From NCBI GenBank assembly GCA_001770775.1, contig MESA01000007.1, positions 179,274 through 243,273 on the forward strand: a DNA stretch of 64,000 nucleotides. Reading direction: 5' to 3'. The position numbers and the translations under genes were made by a program. The stretch's first letter is position 1. Each line of letters begins with the position of its first letter. A model generated the notes under the pieces. It was not told the DNA's origin and searched no databases. It saw only the letters and a list, made by a program, of their open reading frames with translations. Source of the stretch: Burkholderiales bacterium RIFCSPHIGHO2_12_FULL_63_20. Lineage in GTDB: Bacteria > Pseudomonadota > Gammaproteobacteria > Burkholderiales > Burkholderiaceae_C. Of this stretch, positions 1 to 7,737 are shown piece by piece.

Positions 1-1
1 C

Positions 2-379
2 GTCTACAACCCGATCAAGCAGGCGCACGACCAAGACCCGCACGGGCACTTCGTGAGGCGCTGGTTGCCTTACCTGCGCAAGGTGCCTCAGACGTGGTTG
101 TTCGAGCCGTGGCGCATGCCGCCGGATGTGCAAGCGCGCTGCGGTGTGCAGGTCGGTGTCGACATCCCCCTGCCGGTGGTGGACCTGGACATCGCCACGC
201 GCACGGCCAAGGCACGGCTGCACAGTCTGCGCGCCCAACCGGATGTGAAAGCAGGCAAAGCCGCGATCGTGACACGGCATGGTTCACGCAAGCGGCCCGC
301 TGGACGTGCCCCTGCCCGGCGCAATGCCTCTAGCGCCGCACCATCTCCGCAAGCCACCCAACTGACGCTGGAGTTCTGA
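2..379 (+). CDS. Cryptochrome/photolyase family protein, C-terminal fragment
   Basis: The frame is open from the window edge, so the N-terminus (photolyase domain and most of the FAD-binding domain) is missing. The visible start YNPIKQAHDQDP followed by a GxFxRRWLPYL stretch and the WLFEPWRMP segment is typical of the end of the FAD-binding domain in flavin photolyases and cryptochromes. The last 50 residues are a basic Ala/Arg/Pro tail. The product would be a light-driven DNA repair enzyme or blue-light sensor. The DUF2256 gene begins directly after its stop codon (TGA then ATG with no gap), a frequent partner arrangement. The subclass cannot be decided from this fragment. Confidence 0.85.
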   Translation, partial: VYNPIKQAHDQDPHGHFVRRWLPYLRKVPQTWLFEPWRMPPDVQARCGVQVGVDIPLPVVDLDIATRTAKARLHSLRAQPDVKAGKAAIVTRHGSRKRPAGRAPARRNASSAAPSPQATQLTLEF

Positions 380-613
380 ATGCGCATGCGCAAGAAAGCC
401 GATCTGCCGACCAAGGTGTGCGCCTGCTGCCAGCGCCCGTTTGCGTGGCGCAAAAAATGGGCGCAGGTGTGGGACGAGGTCAAGTACTGCTCGGACCGTT
501 GTCGCCACAACCGCACGCCCCTCACTTCGGCAGTGTCAGCGTCACCTTCAGGCCCTGCGCAGTCTCAAAGCGCAAAGCGCCGCCATGCAACTCCGCCACG
601 CGCGCCGCGATAG
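380..613 (+). CDS. DUF2256 zinc-ribbon protein
   Basis: This is a 77-residue protein. Residues 12-45 match the DUF2256 pattern: C14-x2-C17, then RPFAWRKKW, then VKYCSDRC with C37-x3-C41, giving four cysteines able to hold one zinc ion. Family members are usually short and often lie beside cryptochrome/photolyase genes, as here. The function is unknown. The last ~30 residues (from about 46) are Ser/Pro/Arg-rich with no family resemblance, and the final 92 bases run antisense into the end of the histidine kinase gene, so the tail may be a recent extension through a lost stop codon. It is translationally adjacent to the photolyase and probably in its operon. Confidence 0.85.
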   Translation: MRMRKKADLPTKVCACCQRPFAWRKKWAQVWDEVKYCSDRCRHNRTPLTSAVSASPSGPAQSQSAKRRHATPPRAPR

Positions 614-1892
614 ACAAGCCCAGGCCTGAGCCCGAGCGGGTGTGATCCCCCCGTGCAAAACGGCGCCCCAGTTGCGGCAGCAGGTCGGCGGGCACCCCAG
701 GGCCGGAGTCCTGCACCACCACGTTCACCTGCTCGGCCGACTCGCTGACCGTGACCTGCACCTGTCCACCCTGCGGCGTGAACTTCAGGGCATTGCCCAG
801 CAGATTGCGCAAAGCCAGGCGCAGCCATTCCGGCTGGGCGGCGACACAACAGGATTGCTGCGGCACATCCAGCGAAAAAGCCACGTCCGCCTTCACCGAC
901 GACAGCGCAAGCTCGGCCATTTCCACTCGCACCAGCTCCGACACGTCCAGCACAGGCTGCCAGCCCGGCCAGGCGGCGCGCGAGCTGCGGTCCAGCCCGG
1001 CGTCCAGGTGGTGATCGAGCCTGGCCAGCGCCAGCAGCTGATCGGTGAGCGTGCTGGCGCGCACCAGCCCGGAGCGTGCCTGACGCAAGGCGGTGTCACG
1101 CTGCCCCGCGTCCACGGCGCCCTGGGCCACCTCGATCTGTGCCAAGGTCGCGGCCAGCGGTGTGCGCAGTTCATGCGAGGCGTCGGCGGTGAACTGGCGT
1201 TCCAGGGACAGCGCCCGGTCCAGTCGCGCCAGCAAGGCGTTGATCTCCTTGAGCAGCGGCGCCACTTCGCGCGGCACCCCGCTCGCATCAATGGGTGACA
1301 GGTCCTGCCCTTGCCGTTGCGACACCTGACGTCCCACATCTTTGAGTGGCATCAGCCCACGGCGCACCGCCCATCGCACCACCAACACCAGCGCCAGCCC
1401 AGTCGCCAGAGAAGGCAGGATCAAGCCCAAGGCCAGCCCCCGAGCCAACTCATTGCGCTCCGTCATCGGCCGCAAGACGGCTGTCCACGACCCATGCGCA
1501 CGATCCAGGTGCCACAGGACCCGCCAATGCTCGCCTTGAAGCTGGACGGTGTGCGACGCATCTTCACTGTCTTCGTTGTCGGGCCGTAGCGCAAAGGCGA
1601 GGCCAGGTGCCATCGGGCTGCGATAGCGCAAATCGCCATCCGTACCCCAGCGCAACACCGACAAGGGCGGCTCGTCATCGTCGTGGTCGCTGCTGACCGC
1701 AGACTCCAGGGCCTTCTGCAAGCCCGGCACGGACATGCTCAGGTAAGGCTGGGCGACCTCATGGAGTTGTCGGGCGTCGATCTCATCGACCTCACGCAGC
1801 ACCGACACATACGAGGTCAAGGCCATCCCCAGCCAGATCGGCATCAAGACCGCCAACAACAAGCGCGTCAGTCGATCACGCAAGGACCGCAT
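522..1892 (-). CDS. Sensor histidine kinase, QseC-like
   Basis: This 456-residue inner-membrane kinase has a membrane segment near residues 9-30, a periplasmic sensor stretch of about 120 residues, and a second membrane segment near 153-176. A HAMP-like linker follows, then the HisKA box ADASHELRTP with the phospho-accepting His240, and a C-terminal HATPase domain with DSGPGVP and GSGLGLSIA boxes. The ATG at 1892 shares one base with the stop of the response-regulator gene (TGATG), so the two are translationally coupled; an upstream frame extension into the regulator is not needed. It should phosphorylate that regulator. The signal is unknown. Its 3' end overlaps the DUF2256 gene on the other strand. 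Confidence 0.92.
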   Translation of the reverse strand: MRSLRDRLTRLLLAVLMPIWLGMALTSYVSVLREVDEIDARQLHEVAQPYLSMSVPGLQKALESAVSSDHDDDEPPLSVLRWGTDGDLRYRSPMAPGLAFALRPDNEDSEDASHTVQLQGEHWRVLWHLDRAHGSWTAVLRPMTERNELARGLALGLILPSLATGLALVLVVRWAVRRGLMPLKDVGRQVSQRQGQDLSPIDASGVPREVAPLLKEINALLARLDRALSLERQFTADASHELRTPLAATLAQIEVAQGAVDAGQRDTALRQARSGLVRASTLTDQLLALARLDHHLDAGLDRSSRAAWPGWQPVLDVSELVRVEMAELALSSVKADVAFSLDVPQQSCCVAAQPEWLRLALRNLLGNALKFTPQGGQVQVTVSESAEQVNVVVQDSGPGVPADLLPQLGRRFARGDHTRSGSGLGLSIAARVAELHGGALRFETAQGLKVTLTLPK

Positions 1893-2560
1893 CAGGCCGC
1901 CCCCACCGGGTTGAGCATGTAGCCCACCCCTCGCAGGGTCTTGATCCACTCCGCTCCGAGCTTTCGACGCAGTTGGTAGATGTAGACCTCGATGGCGTTG
2001 CTGGAGACATCCTCGTCCCAGGCATACAGCGACTCAATCAACTGCGCCTGCGAGTAGGGGCGCCCCGGCTGGCTGATCAGCTTGGCCAGCACATTGAACT
2101 CGCGCGCTGCCAACTCGACCGGCTCGCCATGCAGGGTCACCACACGATGGGCAGGGTCCAGCACCAAGGGCCCACAGGTGAAGACCGGGCTGGCTTGTCC
2201 CAGGGCCCGGCGCATGCGCGCCCGCAGGCGAGCGCCCAATTCGTCCAGCGCCACGGGTTTGACGAGGTAGTCATCCGCTCCCACATCCAGTCCGGCAATC
2301 CGGTCAGACAAGGCATCGCGCGCGGTCAGCAAGAGCACCGGGGTCGTGTCCCGCCGAGCCCGCAGGCGCTGCAACACGTCCACGCCGCTCAGCCCAGGCA
2401 GTTGCCAGTCCAGCACCACGCAGTCGTAGCGATGGGCCATGAGCGCCGCTTCGGCCTCGTCACCCCGCTGCAGCCAGTCCACGGCGTAGCCCTGCTGAAT
2501 CAGCCCCTGCTGCAGGCCATCACCCAACAAGACATCATCTTCGACCAGCAAGACCCGCAT
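1892..2560 (-). CDS. OmpR/PhoB-type response regulator, QseB-like
   Basis: This 222-residue protein has a receiver domain (acidic pair E7 D8 D9, phospho-acceptor D51 in VLDWQLPG, T79, K101 in LVKP) followed by a winged-helix DNA-binding domain ending in the usual VYIYQLRRKL and TLRGVGYML motifs. It is a two-component transcription factor paired with the kinase downstream. Its start lies 26 bases inside the end of the sulfatase gene, so sulfatase, regulator and kinase form one transcription unit. The QseB/PmrA/TctD group is the closest guess. Targets are unknown, but the co-transcribed envelope enzyme is the natural first candidate. Confidence 0.93.
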   Translation of the reverse strand: MRVLLVEDDVLLGDGLQQGLIQQGYAVDWLQRGDEAEAALMAHRYDCVVLDWQLPGLSGVDVLQRLRARRDTTPVLLLTARDALSDRIAGLDVGADDYLVKPVALDELGARLRARMRRALGQASPVFTCGPLVLDPAHRVVTLHGEPVELAAREFNVLAKLISQPGRPYSQAQLIESLYAWDEDVSSNAIEVYIYQLRRKLGAEWIKTLRGVGYMLNPVGAA

Positions 2561-4502
2561 AGCTTGGAGAGCGCAAACCCATCAGTGACAGACCCTGGTG
2601 ATGGTAAGCCCAGGCAGCGCCCTGATACCAACTGATGGCGTCGGCCACCTGCTCGGATCCCATTGGTGCGGCGCGCCCCCGGTCCTCCCCCTGGTCTACC
2701 AAGGTGGTTTGCACCCCTCCCCGCGAGTCCAGCCTCAGCAAGGCATGCTCGGTCAGGTAACCCAGGTCTTGATAGGTGCTGATGAAGGCCCGCTCACGGC
2801 CTGGCTCCAGATCAAACAGGTCGTAGCCGAGGAAGCGGCTTTCATATTTGAAGTGCAGCAGGCCAAGCAAGGTGGGGGCCAGGTCGATCTGGCTGGCCAG
2901 GCGGTCCACCTTGGCCGGCGCGATGTGGGCGGGTGCGTAGACGATGGCCGGGATGTGATACCGCTCGACCGGCAGGTCGGTCTTGCCGGCACTTGAGGCG
3001 CAGTGGTCGGCCACGATGACGAACACCGTGTTCTTGAACCAGGGCTTCTGGGCAGCACGGTCCAGAAAATTGCCAATCGCCCAGTCGGTGTACTTCACGC
3101 CCCCTTCGCGGCTCTGGTGTGAGGGGATGTCGATGCGGCCGTCCGGATAGGTGTAGGGCCGGTGGTTGGAGGTGGTCATGACATGCATGAACGAGGGCTT
3201 GCCCCGCGCATGAGAGGCATCGGCCTCCTGCAGCGCCTGCGTGAACAGGTCCTCATCGGCCACACCCCAGATGTTTTCGTGATGAATGCGCTCAGCCGGG
3301 ATCGCCATGCGATCCACCACCTGATAGTGGTTGGCGCTGAAAAAGGCGTTCATGTTGTCAAAGTAGCCATAGCCGCCGTACACATAGCGCGTGTCATAGC
3401 CCTTGGCGGCGAACACGCTGCCCAGCGAAAACATGTCGGCATTGTCTGGCCGCTTCACGATGGACTGCCCCGGCGTGGGCGGCAGGGACAGCGACAAGGC
3501 CTCCAGCCCCCGCACCGTGCGCGTGCCCGTGGCGTACAGGCGGGTGAACAGCAAACCCTGCTCGGCCAGCGCGTCCAGGCGGGGTGTCAGCCCGGGCTGG
3601 TGCCCGAAATGGGCCAGGTAGTCAGCCGACAGGCTCTCGACCGAAATCAGCACCACATTGAGGCGCTTCTCAGGCTGCCCATCGTCCACGACCCGGGTCA
3701 GGTCCAGTGGGTTGTTTGACGCCAGACGCGCGTGCGGCGTGGGCAACTGCCTGCGCAGGCGGGCCATGGCTTCCTGCGAGGGCAGGCTCTGGTAGAAGTG
3801 CTCGTAGTCCAACTCGTTGTGGCGAAGGGCCGAGAAGAACTCGTACACCCCATCGCCGCTCAAGGCATTCACATAGCGATTGCTGGATTGATTCTTCCAG
3901 TTGCCATCAACCACGCCATGGGCCAAGCCCACGGCGCCCAAGACGCCCAGGGGCAGCGCCCAGCGCACCCAGCGCGAATGCCCGGCATCGGAGCGGGGCA
4001 ACAACACACGCCGACCTCGCCATACCAAAGTCATGGCCACCAAGGCCAACGCCGACAGGATCACGCCCACCGGGTAGGACTCCCGGATGTTGCCGATCAC
4101 CTCGTGCGTGTACAGCAGGTAGTCCACCGCGATGAAGTTGAAGCGCGAGCCAAACTCGTCCCAGAAGATCCACTCCGAGATCGCGACGAACAGCATCACG
4201 CTGACCCAGGCCACCATGCCCAGCGCCATCCAGATGCGAAACCAGCGCCGCTCCAGCCAGCGTGCGGGCATCAAGAGCAGGAAGACCATCAGAGGCAACA
4301 GCAGGCTGGCACCGGCCACCAAGTCATACACCAAGCCCACGCCAAAAACCTGAAACGCCCGCCCGATACCCCAAGGCGCCTGCGCCCCGGTCTTGAGCCA
4401 CAGCGCCGCCCGCAGCACGGCGCTCAAGGTCACAAAAAATGCCAACAGCACCATGTAACTGCGCCAGCGACCCCAGCGCAGCGGCGAATGCATTGCTTCC
4501 AT
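2535..4502 (-). CDS. LTA synthase-family membrane sulfatase / phosphotransferase
   Basis: This 655-residue protein has about five N-terminal membrane segments (first ~190 residues) and a periplasmic alkaline-phosphatase-fold domain. That domain begins near LNVVLISVESLSADYL (metal-ligand Glu) and contains the GTRTVRGLEALSLSLPPTPG stretch around the nucleophile Thr and a VADHCASSAGKT metal-binding region. Family members transfer phosphoglycerol or phosphoethanolamine to envelope polymers. In Gram-negatives the acceptor is usually a periplasmic glucan or lipid A, not teichoic acid; here it is unknown. Start ATG 4502 was chosen (4493 is possible). It heads the operon with the two-component system and diverges from the photolyase gene. 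Confidence 0.88.
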   Translation of the reverse strand: MEAMHSPLRWGRWRSYMVLLAFFVTLSAVLRAALWLKTGAQAPWGIGRAFQVFGVGLVYDLVAGASLLLPLMVFLLLMPARWLERRWFRIWMALGMVAWVSVMLFVAISEWIFWDEFGSRFNFIAVDYLLYTHEVIGNIRESYPVGVILSALALVAMTLVWRGRRVLLPRSDAGHSRWVRWALPLGVLGAVGLAHGVVDGNWKNQSSNRYVNALSGDGVYEFFSALRHNELDYEHFYQSLPSQEAMARLRRQLPTPHARLASNNPLDLTRVVDDGQPEKRLNVVLISVESLSADYLAHFGHQPGLTPRLDALAEQGLLFTRLYATGTRTVRGLEALSLSLPPTPGQSIVKRPDNADMFSLGSVFAAKGYDTRYVYGGYGYFDNMNAFFSANHYQVVDRMAIPAERIHHENIWGVADEDLFTQALQEADASHARGKPSFMHVMTTSNHRPYTYPDGRIDIPSHQSREGGVKYTDWAIGNFLDRAAQKPWFKNTVFVIVADHCASSAGKTDLPVERYHIPAIVYAPAHIAPAKVDRLASQIDLAPTLLGLLHFKYESRFLGYDLFDLEPGRERAFISTYQDLGYLTEHALLRLDSRGGVQTTLVDQGEDRGRAAPMGSEQVADAISWYQGAAWAYHHQGLSLMGLRSPSYAGLAGRR

Positions 4503-4597
4503 CAGATCCACACCCAAAAACTCTAGAAGAGGGATTGCATCAGGTGAAGCTGAGGCCAAGCTGAAGCCCTACACCGCCCCGCAGATACACTTTTGCC

Positions 4598-6145
4598 ATG
4601 ACCACGCTGAGACTGATCCTGGGCGACCAGCTCAACCCCTGCCACAGCTGGTTCGGCGAGACGCGGCCTGACGTGGTCTACGTGCTGATGGAAATCCATC
4701 CCGAGATGGGCTACGTTCTGCACCACGCGCAGAAGATCCTGGCCATCGTGGCGGGCATGCGTGCGTTCGCGCAGCAGCTCAAGGCGGACGGGCACCGGGC
4801 GCGCTACATCGCCCTGGACGATCCGTCCAACCGCCAGTCCCTCACCGACAACCTGGACGCCCTCGTGGCCCATTACGGCGCCACCCAGGTCGAATACCAG
4901 GAGCCCGATGAGTGGCGGCTGAACCAACAACTGCAAACCTGGGCCCAAGACGCGTCCCGCCGACAGGGCATCCCGTGCCACAGCGTCAGCAGCGAGCACT
5001 TCTACACCGAGCGCGGTGAAGCCGCCGCCCTCTTCGCCGGGCGCAAGCAATGGCTGATGGAGCGCTTTTACCGCCACATGCGCGTGCGTCACCATGTGCT
5101 GCTCGCCCCTGACACGTCCGACCGACCCGCCGGTGGGCAATGGAACTTCGACCCCGACAACCGCAAAGCCTGGAAGGGCTCGCCCCCCTTGCCCGCCGAC
5201 TGGCGCACCCCGCACGACCACCGCGCCCTGTGGCAAACCTTGTGTGACGCCGGCGTACGCTCCTTCGGCGACCCGCAAGCGGATCAGCTCGCCTGGCCGC
5301 TGAACCGACAGGAAGCCCTGCAGCACCTCGACGCCTTCATCACCCAGGCCCTGCCGCATTTCGGCGACTACCAGGACGCCCTCACCCAGCAAGGCTGGCG
5401 CGTTTTCCACTCCCTGCTGTCCTTTGCGCTGAACACCAAGATGCTGAACCCGCGGGACGTGGTCGCTCGGGCCGAGCAAGCCTGGGCAGACGGTCACGCG
5501 CCCCTGGCCGCCGTCGAAGGCTTCATCCGCCAGATTCTGGGCTGGCGAGAGTACGTCAGAGGCGTCTACTGGGCGCACATGCCCGGCTACGTCACCCACA
5601 ATGCGCTGGACCACACCCTGCCGCTGCCCAAGTGGTTCTGGACGGGTGACACCCGCATGGCCTGCCTGGCCCACGCCATCGGCCAGTCCCTGACGCACGC
5701 CTACGCGCACCACATCCAGCGGCTCATGGTGATCGGCAACTTCGCCTTGCTCGCCGGGCTGTCGCCCCGAGCGGTGCACCTGTGGTACCTGGGCGTTTAC
5801 ATCGACGCGTTCGAGTGGGTGGAGCTGCCCAACACCCTGGGCATGAGCCAGTTTGCCGACGGCGGCCTGCTCGCCACCAAGCCCTATGTGTCCAGCGCCA
5901 GCTACCTGCACCGCATGGGCGACCACTGCCAGGGCTGCCATTACCGCCACAAGGACCGGATCGGCCCCCAGGCCTGCCCCTTCAACGCCCTCTACTGGGA
6001 CTTTCACCTGCGCCATGCCGAGCGGCTGCAAGGCAACCCACGTTTGGCCATGGTGTACAAAAATCTCAGCAAGATGGACGCCGAGACGGTCCAAGCCATT
6101 CAGGCACAGGCCAGCACCCTCCGCGAACGACTGGACACGCTATGA
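4598..6145 (+). CDS. phrB: Iron-sulfur (6-4) photolyase / cryptochrome (FeS-BCP, PhrB/CryB type)
   Basis: This 515-residue protein begins TLRLILGDQLNP, typical of the photolyase-related family PF04244. Four cysteines at 356, 444, 447 and 460 (in RMACLAHA, CQGCHY and QACPFN) have the spacing of the [4Fe-4S] ligands in bacterial PhrB enzymes, and the THAYAHHIQRLMV helix holds the conserved active-site histidines. The predicted activity is light-dependent repair of (6-4) photoproducts using FAD and a ribolumazine antenna. It diverges from the sulfatase gene (95-base gap) and its stop overlaps the next start (ATGA). There is no clear Shine-Dalgarno sequence; a TACACT hexamer at 4586 lies so close to the ATG that a leaderless message is possible. 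Confidence 0.93.
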   Translation: MTTLRLILGDQLNPCHSWFGETRPDVVYVLMEIHPEMGYVLHHAQKILAIVAGMRAFAQQLKADGHRARYIALDDPSNRQSLTDNLDALVAHYGATQVEYQEPDEWRLNQQLQTWAQDASRRQGIPCHSVSSEHFYTERGEAAALFAGRKQWLMERFYRHMRVRHHVLLAPDTSDRPAGGQWNFDPDNRKAWKGSPPLPADWRTPHDHRALWQTLCDAGVRSFGDPQADQLAWPLNRQEALQHLDAFITQALPHFGDYQDALTQQGWRVFHSLLSFALNTKMLNPRDVVARAEQAWADGHAPLAAVEGFIRQILGWREYVRGVYWAHMPGYVTHNALDHTLPLPKWFWTGDTRMACLAHAIGQSLTHAYAHHIQRLMVIGNFALLAGLSPRAVHLWYLGVYIDAFEWVELPNTLGMSQFADGGLLATKPYVSSASYLHRMGDHCQGCHYRHKDRIGPQACPFNALYWDFHLRHAERLQGNPRLAMVYKNLSKMDAETVQAIQAQASTLRERLDTL

Positions 6146-7728
6146 CGACCGCCCCCACCGACCTTCAGTCCGCAACGACCCTGGTGGACCGCTTGCGTCA
6201 GCAGCGCCAGGCCCGCCTCATCGAAACCCACATCTCGTGGGTGCTGTTGGACGGTCAGGACGCCTGGAAGTTCAAAAAACCACTCCACCTGCCGTTTCTA
6301 GACGCCAGCACGCTGGCGCGGCGCCAACAACTGTGCGAAGAGGAGCTACGACTCAACCGTCGCATGGCCCCGTCCCTCTACCTGGACGTCACCCCCATCA
6401 CGGGCACGCCCAACGCCCCTGTCCTGGGAGGCACCGGTCCGGCCATCGAGTACGCCGTTCACATGCGCCAGTTTCCCAACGGCGCGCTGCTCGGCGAACT
6501 CTTGGAAGCGGGCCAGGTCCAGCCCACACAGCTCGACAACTTCGCCCGCCATCTGGCCGATTTTCATCGGAGCGCCGAGGTCGCGCCGCCGTCCACCCCC
6601 TACGGCAGCCCCGCGCTGGTCGAGCGAACCACCCGCGATGTGCTGCGCAACCTGGCCAACATTGAGGGCGAGGCCCTCAGCGCCCCCTTTGTCGATTGGC
6701 TGGACGCCCAAGCGCCCCTGCTGCGTCCGCTGTGGGCCCAGCGCCAGGCACAAGGCCGCATCGTCGAAGGCCATGGCGATCTGCACCTCGCCAACGTGGT
6801 CCTGCTGGACGGCACCCTCACCGCCTTCGACTGCATCGAGTTCGATCCCGGCCTGCGCTGGGGCGACCCGCTCAGCGATGTCGCCTTCCTGGTGATGGAC
6901 CTGATGGCCCACCAACGCGCCGACCTCGCCTTCCGCTTCCTCAATGCCTACCTGGACGCCAATGGCGACCATGCCAGCATTCCCGTGCTTCGCCACTACC
7001 TCGTCTACCGGGCGCTGGTGCGCGCGCTGGTGGTGCGGATCAAGGCCGGAGCCGGTCAGCCTCCCGACGGGCCGGACTATTTGGCGCTGGCGCACAGCCT
7101 CATTGCGCCCATAGCCCCTCGCCTGCTCATCACCCACGGCGTATCGGGCTCGGGCAAGACCTTTGTGTCGCAAGGCGTGCTGGAGCAGGCCGGGGCCATC
7201 CGCCTGCGCTCCGACGTCGAACGAAAAAGGCTGTTTGGGGTCGCACATGCTGCAGCCCCATCCGATGGCGCCGCTGCCCCTTCCGGGGCAGGCGACGTCG
7301 ACGCCCACGCGCTCTACAGCCGCGACCGCACCCAGGCCACCTATGCGCACCTGCGCGAGCTCGCTCAGACCTGCCTGCAATCGGGCTGGCACGTCATCGT
7401 CGACGCCACTTTTCTGGATGCCGACGAGCGTGATCGCTTCCGGCAACTGGCGTCATCGCCACCCAGCCACTTCGCCATCGTGCATTGCGAAGCACCTCGT
7501 CCTGTCCTGGAAGCCCGCATCACCGCGCGACTCGCGGTCCCCCAGCAGGGCGCACGCGACGCGTCCGACGCCGACACGTCCGTGCTGGCCCAGCAACTCC
7601 ACCAAGACACCGCCCTGCGGCCCGCGGAAGCGGCTGAAACCCTGCAGGCCGACACCACCCAGCCCGACTGGGCTGCGAGACTCGCCCACCAGTGGCTGAC
7701 GCTGGGCGCACCCGCCGCCACACCCTGA
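6142..7728 (+). CDS. Fused APH-like kinase and P-loop (zeta-toxin/AAA-type) kinase
   Basis: This 528-residue protein has two parts. Residues ~25-300 resemble aminoglycoside/choline kinases, with HGDLHLAN at 211-218 (catalytic loop) and a following acidic DCIEFDP segment. Residues ~327-528 are a small P-loop kinase with Walker A GVSGSGKT at 333-340 and a DATF segment. This COG2187+COG0645 pairing is a widespread fusion of unknown substrate. The ATG lies inside the photolyase stop (ATGA), so translation is coupled. A hydrophilic insertion rich in Ala and Asp (~370-390) interrupts the second domain. It should be cytoplasmic; no resistance function should be assumed. Confidence 0.88.
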   Translation: MTTAPTDLQSATTLVDRLRQQRQARLIETHISWVLLDGQDAWKFKKPLHLPFLDASTLARRQQLCEEELRLNRRMAPSLYLDVTPITGTPNAPVLGGTGPAIEYAVHMRQFPNGALLGELLEAGQVQPTQLDNFARHLADFHRSAEVAPPSTPYGSPALVERTTRDVLRNLANIEGEALSAPFVDWLDAQAPLLRPLWAQRQAQGRIVEGHGDLHLANVVLLDGTLTAFDCIEFDPGLRWGDPLSDVAFLVMDLMAHQRADLAFRFLNAYLDANGDHASIPVLRHYLVYRALVRALVVRIKAGAGQPPDGPDYLALAHSLIAPIAPRLLITHGVSGSGKTFVSQGVLEQAGAIRLRSDVERKRLFGVAHAAAPSDGAAAPSGAGDVDAHALYSRDRTQATYAHLRELAQTCLQSGWHVIVDATFLDADERDRFRQLASSPPSHFAIVHCEAPRPVLEARITARLAVPQQGARDASDADTSVLAQQLHQDTALRPAEAAETLQADTTQPDWAARLAHQWLTLGAPAATP

Positions 7729-7737
7729 CCAACGACG

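Noticed and set aside
4523-6094. A 523-codon open frame on the minus strand
   Set aside because: It is antisense to the photolyase gene, whose cysteine and histidine motifs are intact.
6142-7728. Aminoglycoside-resistance gene
   Set aside because: The APH-like fold and the fused P-loop kinase belong to a widespread chromosomal family; nothing points to drug resistance.
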